Assembly: GCA_026713285.1 (NCBI GenBank)
Contig: JAPOOT010000194.1
Location: 1-27,701, forward strand
Reading direction: 5' to 3'
DNA: 27,701 nucleotides
DNA from: Gemmatimonadota bacterium
Lineage (GTDB): Bacteria > JAAXHH01
Shown here: piece by piece, positions 6,935 to 14,619 of the stretch
Layout: every line of letters begins with the position of its first letter
How positions within the stretch are numbered: position 1 is the first letter of the stretch
The notes under the pieces: model-generated
The model's database searches: none
Told to the model about the DNA's origin: nothing
Seen by the model: only the letters and a program-made list of their open reading frames with translations
Position numbers and translations under genes: made by a program

Positions 6935-9643
6935 ATGGCCCAGAGAGACCTGCCGCGCGTATCCTTCGAGAAATACACCCTGCCGAATGGTTTGCAGGTC
7001 ATCCTGCACGTGGACCGCAAGCTCCCCGTGGTGCACGTCAACCACTGGTTCCACGTGGGCTCCAAGGTGGAGCGGCCCGGCCGGACCGGGTTTGCCCACC
7101 TCTTCGAGCACCTGATGTTCGAAGGGTCGGAGCACGCGCCGGAGGGGTATTTCAAATACATAGAACAGGCGGGGGGCAACCTGCGGGAGGGCGGCGTCAA
7201 CGGTACCACGAGCAACGACCGGACCAACTACTTCGCCACCGTGCCCTCGGGCAATCTCGAATACGTGCTCTGGCTGGAATCGGACCGCATCGCCACGCTG
7301 GCGGACGCGCTCACGCGGGAGAACTTCGAGAACCAGCGCGAGGTCGTCCGCAACGAGCGCCGGCAGACCACGGAGAACCAGCCCTACGGCCGCTGGTACG
7401 AACTGGTAAACGAGCACCTATACCCCGCCGGCCATCCCTATTCGTGGCCCGTCATCGGCAGGCACGAGGACCTGGAAGCGGCCACGGTGGACGAGGTGGC
7501 CGAGTTCTTCCGCACTTACTACACGCCGAACAACCTCTCGCTGGTCATCGCCGGCGATTTCGATGAAGCCTTAGCCAGGGACCGCGTGAAACACTTCTAC
7601 GGCGGGCTCGAACCGGGTCCGCTCCTGGAGCGCCGGCGCCGCTGGGTGCCTTCCCTGCCCGAAGGGAAAATCGTGGAGGTCACGGACCGTGTGCCCCAGG
7701 CCCGCGTCCACATGATCTGGCCGGCGCCTGAACGGTTCGATCCGGACGAAACGGCACTCGACGCGGCCGCGGCCGTGCTGGGAGACGGCCTGTCCTCCCG
7801 CCTGGAGAAACTGCTGGTCTACGACCGGAGACTGTGCACGGAGGTCAGCGTATTCAACTACGCCAGGGAGATTTCCGGCCTGTTCGGCGTCATAGCGACC
7901 GTCCGCCCGGACCGCGACGTCCTGGAGGTTGAAGGCCTGGTTGCCGGGCAGATCGAGAAACTGGCGGCCGGCGGTCCTTCCCGGGACGAGGTGGAGCGCG
8001 CGCGCACCGTGTGGGAATACCAGTATGTCTCCAGCCTGGAACGCATCGGCGGTTTCGGCGGCAAGGCGGACCGGCTGAACGAATCGAATACCTACAAAAA
8101 TGATCCGAGCTACTTCCAGGTCGAACACGAACGGTTCCGGAACCTGACCGGGTCGAAGATCGCCGAAGCGGTCGAACGATGGCTCGTGTCCCGTCACGGC
8201 CTCACACTCAGGTACCATCCCGATACGCTACCGCGGCAGGCCGACCCGGATCCGGCAAGGACGGCCGGCGGCGGCGCCCTCGACCGGTCGATGGTTCCGG
8301 CGCTCGGGTCGGACACGCCCTTTCAGACGCCGGAGGTGCACGAGGACCGGCTGGACAACGGCCTTGCAGTGTTGGTCGTCGAACAGCACGACCTGCCCAA
8401 GGTAGCCGTCTCTCTGAACGTGAAGACCGGCGGCGTGCACGATCCCCCCGACCGGAGCGGGACCTCCCAGCTCATGCTGCAGATCATGGACAAGGGGACG
8501 CGAAGCCACGGCGCGCTGGACCTCGACGAGGCCCTGAGCCGGCTGGGCACGGTCATCGGGAAGACCATGTACCTCGAATCGGCCCGGCTCGGGCTGGACG
8601 TGCTGACCGACAAGCTGCCGTCGGCCATGGCCCTTTTCTCAGACGTCGCGCGCAATCCCCTGTTCCCCGAAGAGGAACTGGAACGGGAACGGCACCGCCA
8701 TCTGGATCACCTCGCGCAGCAGGCCTCCCATCCCCAGTACCTCGCACAGCGGCTGTGTCCCGGACTCGTATTCGGCGACGATCATCCCTATGGCCGGCCC
8801 GTGCAGGGCTATGCGTCCTCCGTAGCCGAAATGTCCAGGTACGATATCGCCAGGTCCTACGAGGAAAACTGGCGGCCGGACCAGTCCGCCCTGGTGTTCG
8901 TGGGCGACATCACCCGTGACCAGGCAATAAAGCTGGCGGATCAGCGTTTCGGTTCGTGGAAAGGCGACGTCCGTCCGGCAAAGTCCGTCCCGGATCCTTC
9001 CCCCGGCCGGAAGACGAACCGGATCAGCCTGGTGGACCGGCCCGGCGCCCCGCAGACGGTGGTCTGCCAGTTCATCGACGCACCGAGCCGAGATACGCCC
9101 GACTACCACGCCCTGCGGCTCGTAGACGCGATCTGGGGCGGTGGATTCCAGTCCCGCCTGAACCTGAACCTGAGGGAAGAAAAGGGGTATACGTACGGCG
9201 TATCCACCTCGCTGGGTCTCCTGGGCGTCTCCGGGTACTGGAAGGCGCAGACGTCGATCCAGGCGGACAAGACCGGCGAGGTCGTGCAGGAACTGATGGC
9301 TGAAATGGAGGGGTTGGGCGGCCGAAGGCCGGTGAGTTGGGAAGAACTCGAGGAGGCGCGCACCGCTCGTATCCGCGGTTACGCGCAACGGTTCGAATCC
9401 CTGAGGCGCATCGCGGGCAGCATCGGCGGGTTGTGGAGCTCGGGACGGCCCATGACGGACCTGCGGGACGCGGTGGAGGACCTGCAGTCCGTCACGCTGG
9501 AGGAGGTGCGGTCCACCGCCGGAAAATACCTCGACGTGCGGCGCGCGGGCTACCTGCTCGTGGGAGACCGTTCCTCCATCGAGTCGCAGCTGGCCGACCG
9601 GGGCCTGGCGACGCCGGAGGTACTGGACCCGGAAGATCTGTAG
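6935..9643 (+). CDS. Two-domain M16 family zinc metallopeptidase
   Basis: The 902-residue protein is a tandem M16 (pitrilysin/insulinase) peptidase in which two homologous halves form the cavity. The N-terminal half has the inverted zinc motif HLFEH at H55, E58 and H59. E136 in NFENQREVVRNERR lies exactly 76 residues on, as expected for the third ligand. The C-terminal half begins near residue 465 (QTPEVHEDRLDNGLAVLVVE). At the equivalent place it reads SQLMLQIMDKGT and has lost the motif, the usual non-catalytic partner domain. Its RLNLNLREEKGYTYGVS matches the substrate-binding R/Y region of the family. Many bacterial two-domain homologues are exported, but this one has no signal peptide, and an in-frame TGA at 6929 prevents a longer start. 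The substrate is unknown. Confidence 0.93.
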   Translation: MAQRDLPRVSFEKYTLPNGLQVILHVDRKLPVVHVNHWFHVGSKVERPGRTGFAHLFEHLMFEGSEHAPEGYFKYIEQAGGNLREGGVNGTTSNDRTNYFATVPSGNLEYVLWLESDRIATLADALTRENFENQREVVRNERRQTTENQPYGRWYELVNEHLYPAGHPYSWPVIGRHEDLEAATVDEVAEFFRTYYTPNNLSLVIAGDFDEALARDRVKHFYGGLEPGPLLERRRRWVPSLPEGKIVEVTDRVPQARVHMIWPAPERFDPDETALDAAAAVLGDGLSSRLEKLLVYDRRLCTEVSVFNYAREISGLFGVIATVRPDRDVLEVEGLVAGQIEKLAAGGPSRDEVERARTVWEYQYVSSLERIGGFGGKADRLNESNTYKNDPSYFQVEHERFRNLTGSKIAEAVERWLVSRHGLTLRYHPDTLPRQADPDPARTAGGGALDRSMVPALGSDTPFQTPEVHEDRLDNGLAVLVVEQHDLPKVAVSLNVKTGGVHDPPDRSGTSQLMLQIMDKGTRSHGALDLDEALSRLGTVIGKTMYLESARLGLDVLTDKLPSAMALFSDVARNPLFPEEELERERHRHLDHLAQQASHPQYLAQRLCPGLVFGDDHPYGRPVQGYASSVAEMSRYDIARSYEENWRPDQSALVFVGDITRDQAIKLADQRFGSWKGDVRPAKSVPDPSPGRKTNRISLVDRPGAPQTVVCQFIDAPSRDTPDYHALRLVDAIWGGGFQSRLNLNLREEKGYTYGVSTSLGLLGVSGYWKAQTSIQADKTGEVVQELMAEMEGLGGRRPVSWEELEEARTARIRGYAQRFESLRRIAGSIGGLWSSGRPMTDLRDAVEDLQSVTLEEVRSTAGKYLDVRRAGYLLVGDRSSIESQLADRGLATPEVLDPEDL

Positions 9644-9661
9644 CCCGTTGCGATGGGAATA

Positions 9662-9699
9662 CCGTCACTTTACCGGGTGCGGTCCGGTGTAAAGGACGG
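9662..9699 (+). terminator. Long imperfect hairpin after the peptidase gene
   Basis: Three stem blocks nest: CCGTC pairs with GACGG, CTTTAC with GTAAAG and CGG with CCG, around a 7-base loop. There are a one-base bulge on the left and a two-base bulge on the right. It starts 18 bases after the peptidase stop. No T-run follows, so it may be a factor-assisted terminator or an mRNA-stabilising end. Confidence 0.5.
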
Positions 9700-9818
9700 C
9701 GCGGACAGGGGGCGCAGTGGGATTTATCCGTACAAGCGCAGACGAATCTTCAGCGATAGCCTGAAATCGCAATCTATTCGTAAATGAAGGAAACCATAAT
9801 CTTGAATAGTTCTGAAAA

Positions 9819-11324
9819 ATGGGCAATGACATGAACGGTGGCCGATTAGAAGGAACGGGCGATAACCAGGATGCTGGACAACAGAAACCCGGCACGCTAC
9901 AGATGGCGCCTGAGGACATGCTCGATCTTGCGAAGAAGGCCGCTGAAATCCTGGTGAAACGCATGGAAAACCTGCCGGAAGACCTCGCATGGGACGGGGA
10001 CTTCCAGCAGCCGCTCGAGGTCAAACTCAAGGAGGATCCGCCCGAGGAAGGCCGCCCGGCGGATGAAGTCATCGATCAGGCCACGCGGGACATACTGCCA
10101 AATGCCGCGCGACTCGATCATCCACGGTCATTTGCCTTCATTCCGTCTTCGCCCACCTGGCCCGGAATCCTGGCGGACTTCATGGCCGCGGGGTACAACT
10201 TCAACACCTGCAACTGGCTTTGCGCGAGCGGTCCGAGCGAGGTCGAACTGGTGGTGATCGACTGGATCCGGCGCTGGATCGGCTATCCGGACGGCGCGGG
10301 CGGACTGTTGACGAGCGGGGGTTCCGCCGCGATTCTCGATGCCTTCGTAGCGGCCCGTGAAGCGGCAGGAAACCCGGAGCGCGGTACCGTTTACATGAGC
10401 AACCAGAGCCACAAGGCGCAGGTACGCGCCGCCAGGATCATCGGGATCAGGACCGAGTACATAAGACTTATTCCCACCGACCATCACTTCCGTCTTGATA
10501 TGGACGCGCTCGTACGCGCAGTGGCAGAAGACCGGGCCGCGGGGCTGGAGCCCATCATCATCTGCGCAAACGCGGGCGCGCCCAGTACCGGGGCCATAGA
10601 CCCGCTCGAAGCCGTGGCGGATTTCTGTCAGGCGGAAGGGCTCTGGATGCACGCCGATGCCGCCTACGGTGGTTTCGCCGTGGTATCGAAGAAGGGAAAA
10701 GCGCTGCTCCGCGGCATTGAGCGCGCGGATTCGGTGAACCTGGACGCGCACAAGTGGTTCTTCCAGCCCTACGAAGCGGGTTGCTTGCTGTTGAAGGATG
10801 TGGGCAAGCTCGAGCACGTTTTCCAGGTCCACCAGGACGTGCTGCAGGATACGATCTGGGGCGCCAACCACCCGAGTTTCTCAGACCGCGGCCTGCAGCT
10901 CAGTCGCTCGGCCCGGGCACTCAAAATCTGGATGTCGGTACAGACGTTCGGAATGGCCGCCTTTCGAGATGCCGTATCCAATGGCATGGAACTCGCCGCA
11001 CGGGCAGAGGCATACATTAAACGGAGTTCCGTGCTTGAATCGTTGAATCCTGCGTCGCTGGGGATCGTCAACTTCAGGGTGAACCCCTCAATTGGGGGAT
11101 CGGACGCCAGTCTTGATGAAGACTACCTGGCAAAGCTCAACCAGCAGATGCTCGCCCGTGTATTCTGGGAAGACCGTGCCCTCATGTCCTCGACGACTTT
11201 GGGTGAGACTTTCTCTCTCAGGCTATGCATCATCAATCACAATACGACCTGGGATGACGTGCGCGAGACGCTGGAAGCAATCGAACGGTTCGGGACCGAG
11301 GCCTTGAAGGAAGGGTGGGAATGA
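9819..11324 (+). CDS. Group II PLP-dependent decarboxylase (aromatic amino acid/glutamate decarboxylase family)
   Basis: The 501-residue protein has the group II fold. HPRSFAFIPSSPTWPGILAD (101-120) is the substrate-cleft segment, and LTSGGSAAILDAF (164-176) binds the PLP phosphate. NQSHKA gives the ring-stacking H198, WMHADAAYGG (276-285) supplies the Asp that pairs with the pyridine nitrogen, and LDAHKWFFQPYEAG places the PLP Lys at K312. The family decarboxylates aromatic amino acids, glutamate, cysteine sulfinate or diaminobutyrate; the substrate cannot be chosen from sequence alone. The first 30 residues look disordered. The ATG at 9819 has no clear ribosome-binding site and a second ATG lies at 9831, so the start is uncertain by a few codons. 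The region just upstream is AT-rich and probably holds the promoter. The Rieske oxygenase downstream is 160 bases away. Confidence 0.9.
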   Translation: MGNDMNGGRLEGTGDNQDAGQQKPGTLQMAPEDMLDLAKKAAEILVKRMENLPEDLAWDGDFQQPLEVKLKEDPPEEGRPADEVIDQATRDILPNAARLDHPRSFAFIPSSPTWPGILADFMAAGYNFNTCNWLCASGPSEVELVVIDWIRRWIGYPDGAGGLLTSGGSAAILDAFVAAREAAGNPERGTVYMSNQSHKAQVRAARIIGIRTEYIRLIPTDHHFRLDMDALVRAVAEDRAAGLEPIIICANAGAPSTGAIDPLEAVADFCQAEGLWMHADAAYGGFAVVSKKGKALLRGIERADSVNLDAHKWFFQPYEAGCLLLKDVGKLEHVFQVHQDVLQDTIWGANHPSFSDRGLQLSRSARALKIWMSVQTFGMAAFRDAVSNGMELAARAEAYIKRSSVLESLNPASLGIVNFRVNPSIGGSDASLDEDYLAKLNQQMLARVFWEDRALMSSTTLGETFSLRLCIINHNTTWDDVRETLEAIERFGTEALKEGWE

Positions 11325-11328
11325 ACTG

Positions 11329-11410
11329 CGAGGGTAGGCTCGGAAACAGGGATAGGCTATGGATACCGGAGTAGGCTTCGGAATCTGGAGCAGACCACGG
11401 AATCTGAAGT
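11329..11410. repeat. Short degenerate repeat after the decarboxylase stop
   Basis: Units of the type GGNTAGGCTCGGAA recur about four times: GGGTAGGCTCGGAA, GGATAGGCTATGGA, GAGTAGGCTTCGGA, then decaying GGAATCTGGAG copies. They start within a few bases of the TGA stop. Conservation is too weak for a defined regulatory element. The remaining bases up to the Rieske gene are AT-rich and may contain its promoter. Confidence 0.5.
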
Positions 11411-11484
11411 ATTCAAGTCTTGGCATATGCGTTACATTTAAAGTGATTCGTTTTTGATCTGCTCACCAGCAATTGGACTACGAG

Positions 11485-12594
11485 ATGACCGACCACCCGT
11501 TCGACCAGAACATCGAGTCCGCCTGGACGATTCCCTCTTCCTGGTACACCGACCCGGACTTCCTGCGGCGGGAGTACCGGGAAGTCTTCGGGAAGACCTG
11601 GCAGCTCGTGGGACGGGCCGACCAGGTAGCCCGCATCGGGGATTACTTCACGGTGGACGTGGCCGGCGAACCCGTAGTCATCGCCCGCGGGGCCGACGAC
11701 GTGGTCCGCGGATTCTTCAACGTGTGCAAGCACCGGGCGGGTCCCGTGGCCCTTGAGCAGGGGAACCGCCGGACCTTCGTGTGCCACTATCATGGCTGGA
11801 CCTACAACCTGGACGGTTCGCTGCGCCACGCGCCCGAGTTCGAAGAGGTGCAGGCCCTGGACCGCTGCGCCATGGCGCTCGAACCGGTACGCGTGAGCCA
11901 GTGGGGCCCGCTGCTGTTCGTCAACCTGGACGAGACGGCGCCGCCTCTGGAGTCTTTCCTGGGCGATATCGAAAAACGGGCCGCCGGTCACCGCATCGGC
12001 GAGATGCGGTGGGTCAAGCGCCGGGATTACGAGATGAACTGCAACTGGAAGGTGTACGTGGACAATTACCTGGAAGGCTATCACCTGCCGGTCGTGCATC
12101 CCGGCCTGTACCGGGAAATAGACTACGACGCCTACCGGGTGGAACCGTTTCGGTACTATTCCATCCAGCACGCGCCGATACTCCCCAGGGAAAAGAAGGG
12201 CTACAAGGGGCCGCGCCGGTACTTGCCGACGGAACAGGACCAGAACGACACGCAGTACTACTGGGTTTTCCCCACGCTCATGCTCAACATCTACCTGGGT
12301 CAGATGCAGACCAACCTGGTGGTCCCCCTGGGACACGAACGCTGCCTGACCATTTTCGAATGGTACCTGTCGCCCGATATGGAGCAGGACGTGGACAACC
12401 TGGTGGATTTCGGCGACGAGATCCAGGAAGAGGACATCTTCATCTGCGAGCACGTCCAGCGCGGATTGCAGTCCGTGTCATACAACCAGGGCCGGTTTTC
12501 CGTGAAGCGGGAGAACGGCGTGCACCACTTCCATTCTCTGCTGAACGAGTACATGAACGGCACGGAAGAGAAATGTAGGGATGGACTCACATAG
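11485..12594 (+). CDS. Rieske non-heme iron oxygenase, large (alpha) subunit
   Basis: The 369-residue protein carries both cofactors of a ring-hydroxylating-type oxygenase. The Rieske [2Fe-2S] ligands are C81, H83 (NVCKHRAG) and C100, H103 (FVCHYHGW). The mononuclear iron site is H200 and H205 in NYLEGYHLPVVHPGLY, with D317 in EEDIFICEHVQ. The short sequence between the halves and the ending SVKRENGVHHFHSLLNEYM resemble the quaternary-amine monooxygenases (glycine betaine, stachydrine, choline or carnitine) more than aromatic dioxygenases. That substrate class is inference. A reductase partner is not in the window. The frame also opens at TTG 11473, but the ATG at 11485 is preferred. Neighbouring amine-related functions (decarboxylase upstream, polyamine-type importer downstream) fit an amine substrate. 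Confidence 0.88.
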   Translation: MTDHPFDQNIESAWTIPSSWYTDPDFLRREYREVFGKTWQLVGRADQVARIGDYFTVDVAGEPVVIARGADDVVRGFFNVCKHRAGPVALEQGNRRTFVCHYHGWTYNLDGSLRHAPEFEEVQALDRCAMALEPVRVSQWGPLLFVNLDETAPPLESFLGDIEKRAAGHRIGEMRWVKRRDYEMNCNWKVYVDNYLEGYHLPVVHPGLYREIDYDAYRVEPFRYYSIQHAPILPREKKGYKGPRRYLPTEQDQNDTQYYWVFPTLMLNIYLGQMQTNLVVPLGHERCLTIFEWYLSPDMEQDVDNLVDFGDEIQEEDIFICEHVQRGLQSVSYNQGRFSVKRENGVHHFHSLLNEYMNGTEEKCRDGLT

Positions 12595-12681
12595 AGCGTA
12601 GGACTACCGGAGCAATCTCTCCGACAGTACCCGTCCCTCGACTTAGATGATTTCAGTACCCCCGGGATGCTCGAAGTCTCG

Positions 12682-12713
12682 ATGTGGACGCGGCCTCCAC
12701 ATACTGGTTGACA
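12682..12713 (+). promoter_or_regulatory. Perfect dyad next to a -35-like TTGACA upstream of the TA pair
   Basis: ATGTGGA - 7 bases - TCCACAT is a perfect 7-bp inverted repeat (12682-12702), followed five bases later by TTGACA (12708-12713). No good -10 lies at 16-18 bases (TTTCCT is the match at 17). Toxin-antitoxin operons are commonly self-repressed through such dyads, but here the link rests only on position, 75 bases before the antitoxin start. Confidence 0.35.
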
Positions 12714-12787
12714 CACATCCGCGTATCTTCTTTCCTTATTAGAAGGAGTCTCTGTTCGTACCCTTTGAATGAAGGGATCCGGAAAAG

Positions 12788-13039
12788 TTGACTACGCGCA
12801 AAATAGCAATCAATGTTCCTGAAAGCGTGCTTTTGGCAGAGAAAACCGATGAACGCGCTTTTGCTCGTGAACTCAGTATGCTTGCCGCGGTCAAACTCTA
12901 TGAACTTGGCCGCCTTTCATCCGGGCGGGCCGCAGAGCTTGCCGGGATGGCTCGCGTAGAATTCCTCTTGTCGCTTGACCGCTACAGTGTTTTTCCACTC
13001 GAATCGGAGTTGAACGACCTGGAACGCGAGCGTGCCTGA
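12788..13039 (+). CDS. UPF0175 family antitoxin-like protein
   Basis: The 83-residue protein has an N-terminal strand (RKIAINVPESVL), then helices with LAAVKLYELGRLSSGRAAELAGMARVEFLLSLDRYSVFP (about 32-70). This is the hallmark of UPF0175: a predicted helix-turn-helix where G-R-x-S-x-G-x-A-A-E-L-A-G-M is followed by E-F-L. UPF0175 proteins are regularly encoded directly before DUF3368 PIN-like proteins and are regarded as their antitoxins. It starts with TTG, with GGAAAAG just upstream; no ATG or GTG is available at the N-terminus. The stop overlaps the next gene by 8 bases. Base composition is visibly less GC-rich than in the flanking metabolic genes, which suggests acquisition. Confidence 0.82.
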   Translation: MTTRKIAINVPESVLLAEKTDERAFARELSMLAAVKLYELGRLSSGRAAELAGMARVEFLLSLDRYSVFPLESELNDLERERA

Positions 13040-13316
13040 GTTCATCAGCAATACGTCTCCGCTGCTCTACCTCTATCGCATCAATGCCCTGAATTTACTG
13101 TCCACTCTGTGCACTGAAGTCCAGATTCCTCAAGCTGTGGTACGTGAGTTGTCGGACGGACGGCAAAGAGGGCATGATGTCCCCGATCCTCAACGCTACG
13201 AATGGATCAAGATCGTTGACCCACGCTTCATTTCGTCCGAATGGTTGAATCTGGATATGGGAGAGGGCGAGTTGGCCGTGCTTGCTCTGGCTGATGAAGA
13301 AGATACCAACAGATGA
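13032..13316 (+). pseudogene. DUF3368 PIN-like toxin, C-terminally truncated
   Basis: The 94-residue product opens with EFISNTSPLLYLYRI, the first PIN strand in its DUF3368 form (SNTSPL, N7). It continues with VQIPQAVVRELSDG (E39) and the central acidic motif LDMGEGELAVLALADEED (74-91). Complete DUF3368 proteins have about 150-160 residues. The strand carrying the last acidic residues and the final helices, roughly 60 residues, are missing. None of the three downstream frames restores a convincing C-terminus before the convergent chimera gene at 13394. GTG is the start, within an 8-base overlap with the antitoxin gene, which is normal for these pairs. The toxin is probably inactive. Sequencing error cannot account for it simply, because no frame restores the tail. 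Confidence 0.72.
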
Positions 13317-13393
13317 GCGGTGTCAGTTAGGTTATTGGCGAACCGCCACGATTCCTGCCGTTACCACAGCAAGTCAGAACCAGGCGGGCTGTT

Positions 13394-13789
13394 TCAGCCT
13401 TTGGCCCAAAGCCAATCCAGATCTGAGAACGCCAATGCTCCCTGAAAGTTGTCGATATTATCCAGGACGTTGAGGATGAGGCAACGGTCATTTCCACCAT
13501 TTTTGATGCCCCGCAATCCCCTGCCGATCATGAGGAATATGCGTCCTCCATCAGAAAACTGAGCCAATGCATCGGTGCAGTTCTGAATAAGTTCGAACAA
13601 TTGGCGGTGAGCGTAACCGCCGCGCGCCGTATCTCCCTCCTGGTTGGCGTCCTGGCTCACAAAGTTAGGTTGCGCTCGGTAGGCTTCGAGCGTCTTAGTC
13701 GACTCCTCTCTGACAAAAGCGGCTAGCTCACCCGCAGGGCCGTTCCAATTACCAGCCTCAGTAACAGCGTCGTTGTATGGGTTACTCAT
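13394..13789 (-). pseudogene. Chimeric remnant: GHKL/sacsin-like ATPase start joined to SF2 helicase end
   Basis: The 131-residue frame is two unrelated pieces in phase. Residues 1-84 look like the N-terminus of a large Hsp90-like (sacsin-type) ATPase. ESTKTLEAYRAQPNFV and DTARGGYAHRQLFELIQNCTDAL end in the Bergerat N-box with E66, N70 and D73. Residues 86-131 read MIGRGLRGIKNGGNDRCLIL then NVLDNIDNFQGALAF. This matches helicase motif VI (G-R-x-x-R) and the closing strand of superfamily 2 helicases of the restriction/defence type. Everything between is missing: the ATP lid, and helicase motifs I to V. The junction is near 13535-13540. An internal deletion of one long gene, or of two adjacent genes, explains this. 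Neither half can work as an enzyme. The start lies 14 bases after the ABC permease stop. Confidence 0.7.
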
Positions 13790-13803
13790 AGTCAAATGTG
13801 TTC

Positions 13804-14619
13804 CTACCTTGCATTTCGCCGGCGCAGCCACTCCACGGTCAACAGGAACAGCACGGCGAAGACGATGAGGAAGACGGCCACGGCCAGGATGGCGGGGCTG
13901 ATCTCCTCGCGGATGCCCGACCACATCTGGCGCGGTATCGTGCGCTGTTCGAGCCCGCCCATGAAGAGCACCACGACGACCTCGTCGAAGGAAGCGGCGA
14001 AGGCGAAGATCGCTCCGGAGACGACCCCCGGCGCGATGAGCGGGAGCTGGACGCGGCGGAAAATCCGCAAAGGGCCCGCGCCCATGCTGGCGGCCGCCCG
14101 CGAAAGGTTCGCGTCGTAACCGGCGAGCGTGGCGGTGACCGTGATAACGACGAAGGGCGTGCCCAGGGCGGCGTGGGCGAGGATCAACCCGATGTGGGTC
14201 TGCGCCAGGCCCAGGTTCGAGTAGAAGAAGAACATACCCGCTGCCGAGATGATCACGGGCGTGACCATGGGCGAGATCAGCAGTCCCGTGGCGAAACGGC
14301 GGCCCGGCATGGCCGGGCTCGACAGGCCCAGCGCGGCGAGCGTGCCGAGGGCTGTGGCGAGGACCGTGGCGGAGACGCCAATGACCAGGCTGTTGGCCAG
14401 GGCCCGCGACCACTCCTCGTCCTCTACGATCTGCCGGTACCACCTCAGAGACCATGCGTCGGCTTCGAAGCGGAGCATGCCGTCGGTGAAGGTGAAATAG
14501 GGTTCGGCGTTGAAACTCAGCGGCACGATCACCAGGATCGGCGCGATCAGGAAGGCGAAGACGAGCGCGCAGAATCCGAGGTACGCGATATGCCAGAATC
14601 CATGTTCGGTCGTCGTCAT
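13804..14619 (-). CDS. Polyamine-type ABC transporter permease (PotC-like)
   Basis: The 271-residue inner-membrane protein has about six transmembrane segments. The first is IAYLGFCALVFAFLIAPIL (11-29) and the last is ILAVAVFLIVFAVLFLLTV. The permease EAA-type loop that contacts the ATPase is visible as NLSRAAASMGAGPLRIFRRVQLPLI, with the conserved G followed by P-L-I-x-P-G. WYRQIVEDEEWSRALANSLVIG is typical of the PotC/spermidine-putrescine subgroup. Its ATG shares one base with the stop of the preceding permease gene (TGATG), so the two are translationally coupled. It is the last gene of a four-gene importer operon. The true ligand is not evident; polyamines are the family default. Confidence 0.92.
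   Translation of the reverse strand: MTTTEHGFWHIAYLGFCALVFAFLIAPILVIVPLSFNAEPYFTFTDGMLRFEADAWSLRWYRQIVEDEEWSRALANSLVIGVSATVLATALGTLAALGLSSPAMPGRRFATGLLISPMVTPVIISAAGMFFFYSNLGLAQTHIGLILAHAALGTPFVVITVTATLAGYDANLSRAAASMGAGPLRIFRRVQLPLIAPGVVSGAIFAFAASFDEVVVVLFMGGLEQRTIPRQMWSGIREEISPAILAVAVFLIVFAVLFLLTVEWLRRRNAR

Noticed and set aside
5663..7417. A 584-codon minus-strand open frame opposite the Gfo/Idh/MocA and M16 genes
   Set aside because: It is antisense to two genes with clear motifs, lacks any domain and is the usual product of GC-rich third positions.
13282..13473. Frameshifted continuation of the DUF3368 toxin
   Set aside because: Neither alternative frame gives the expected L-L-D-D strand or closing helices, so simple frameshift is not supported.
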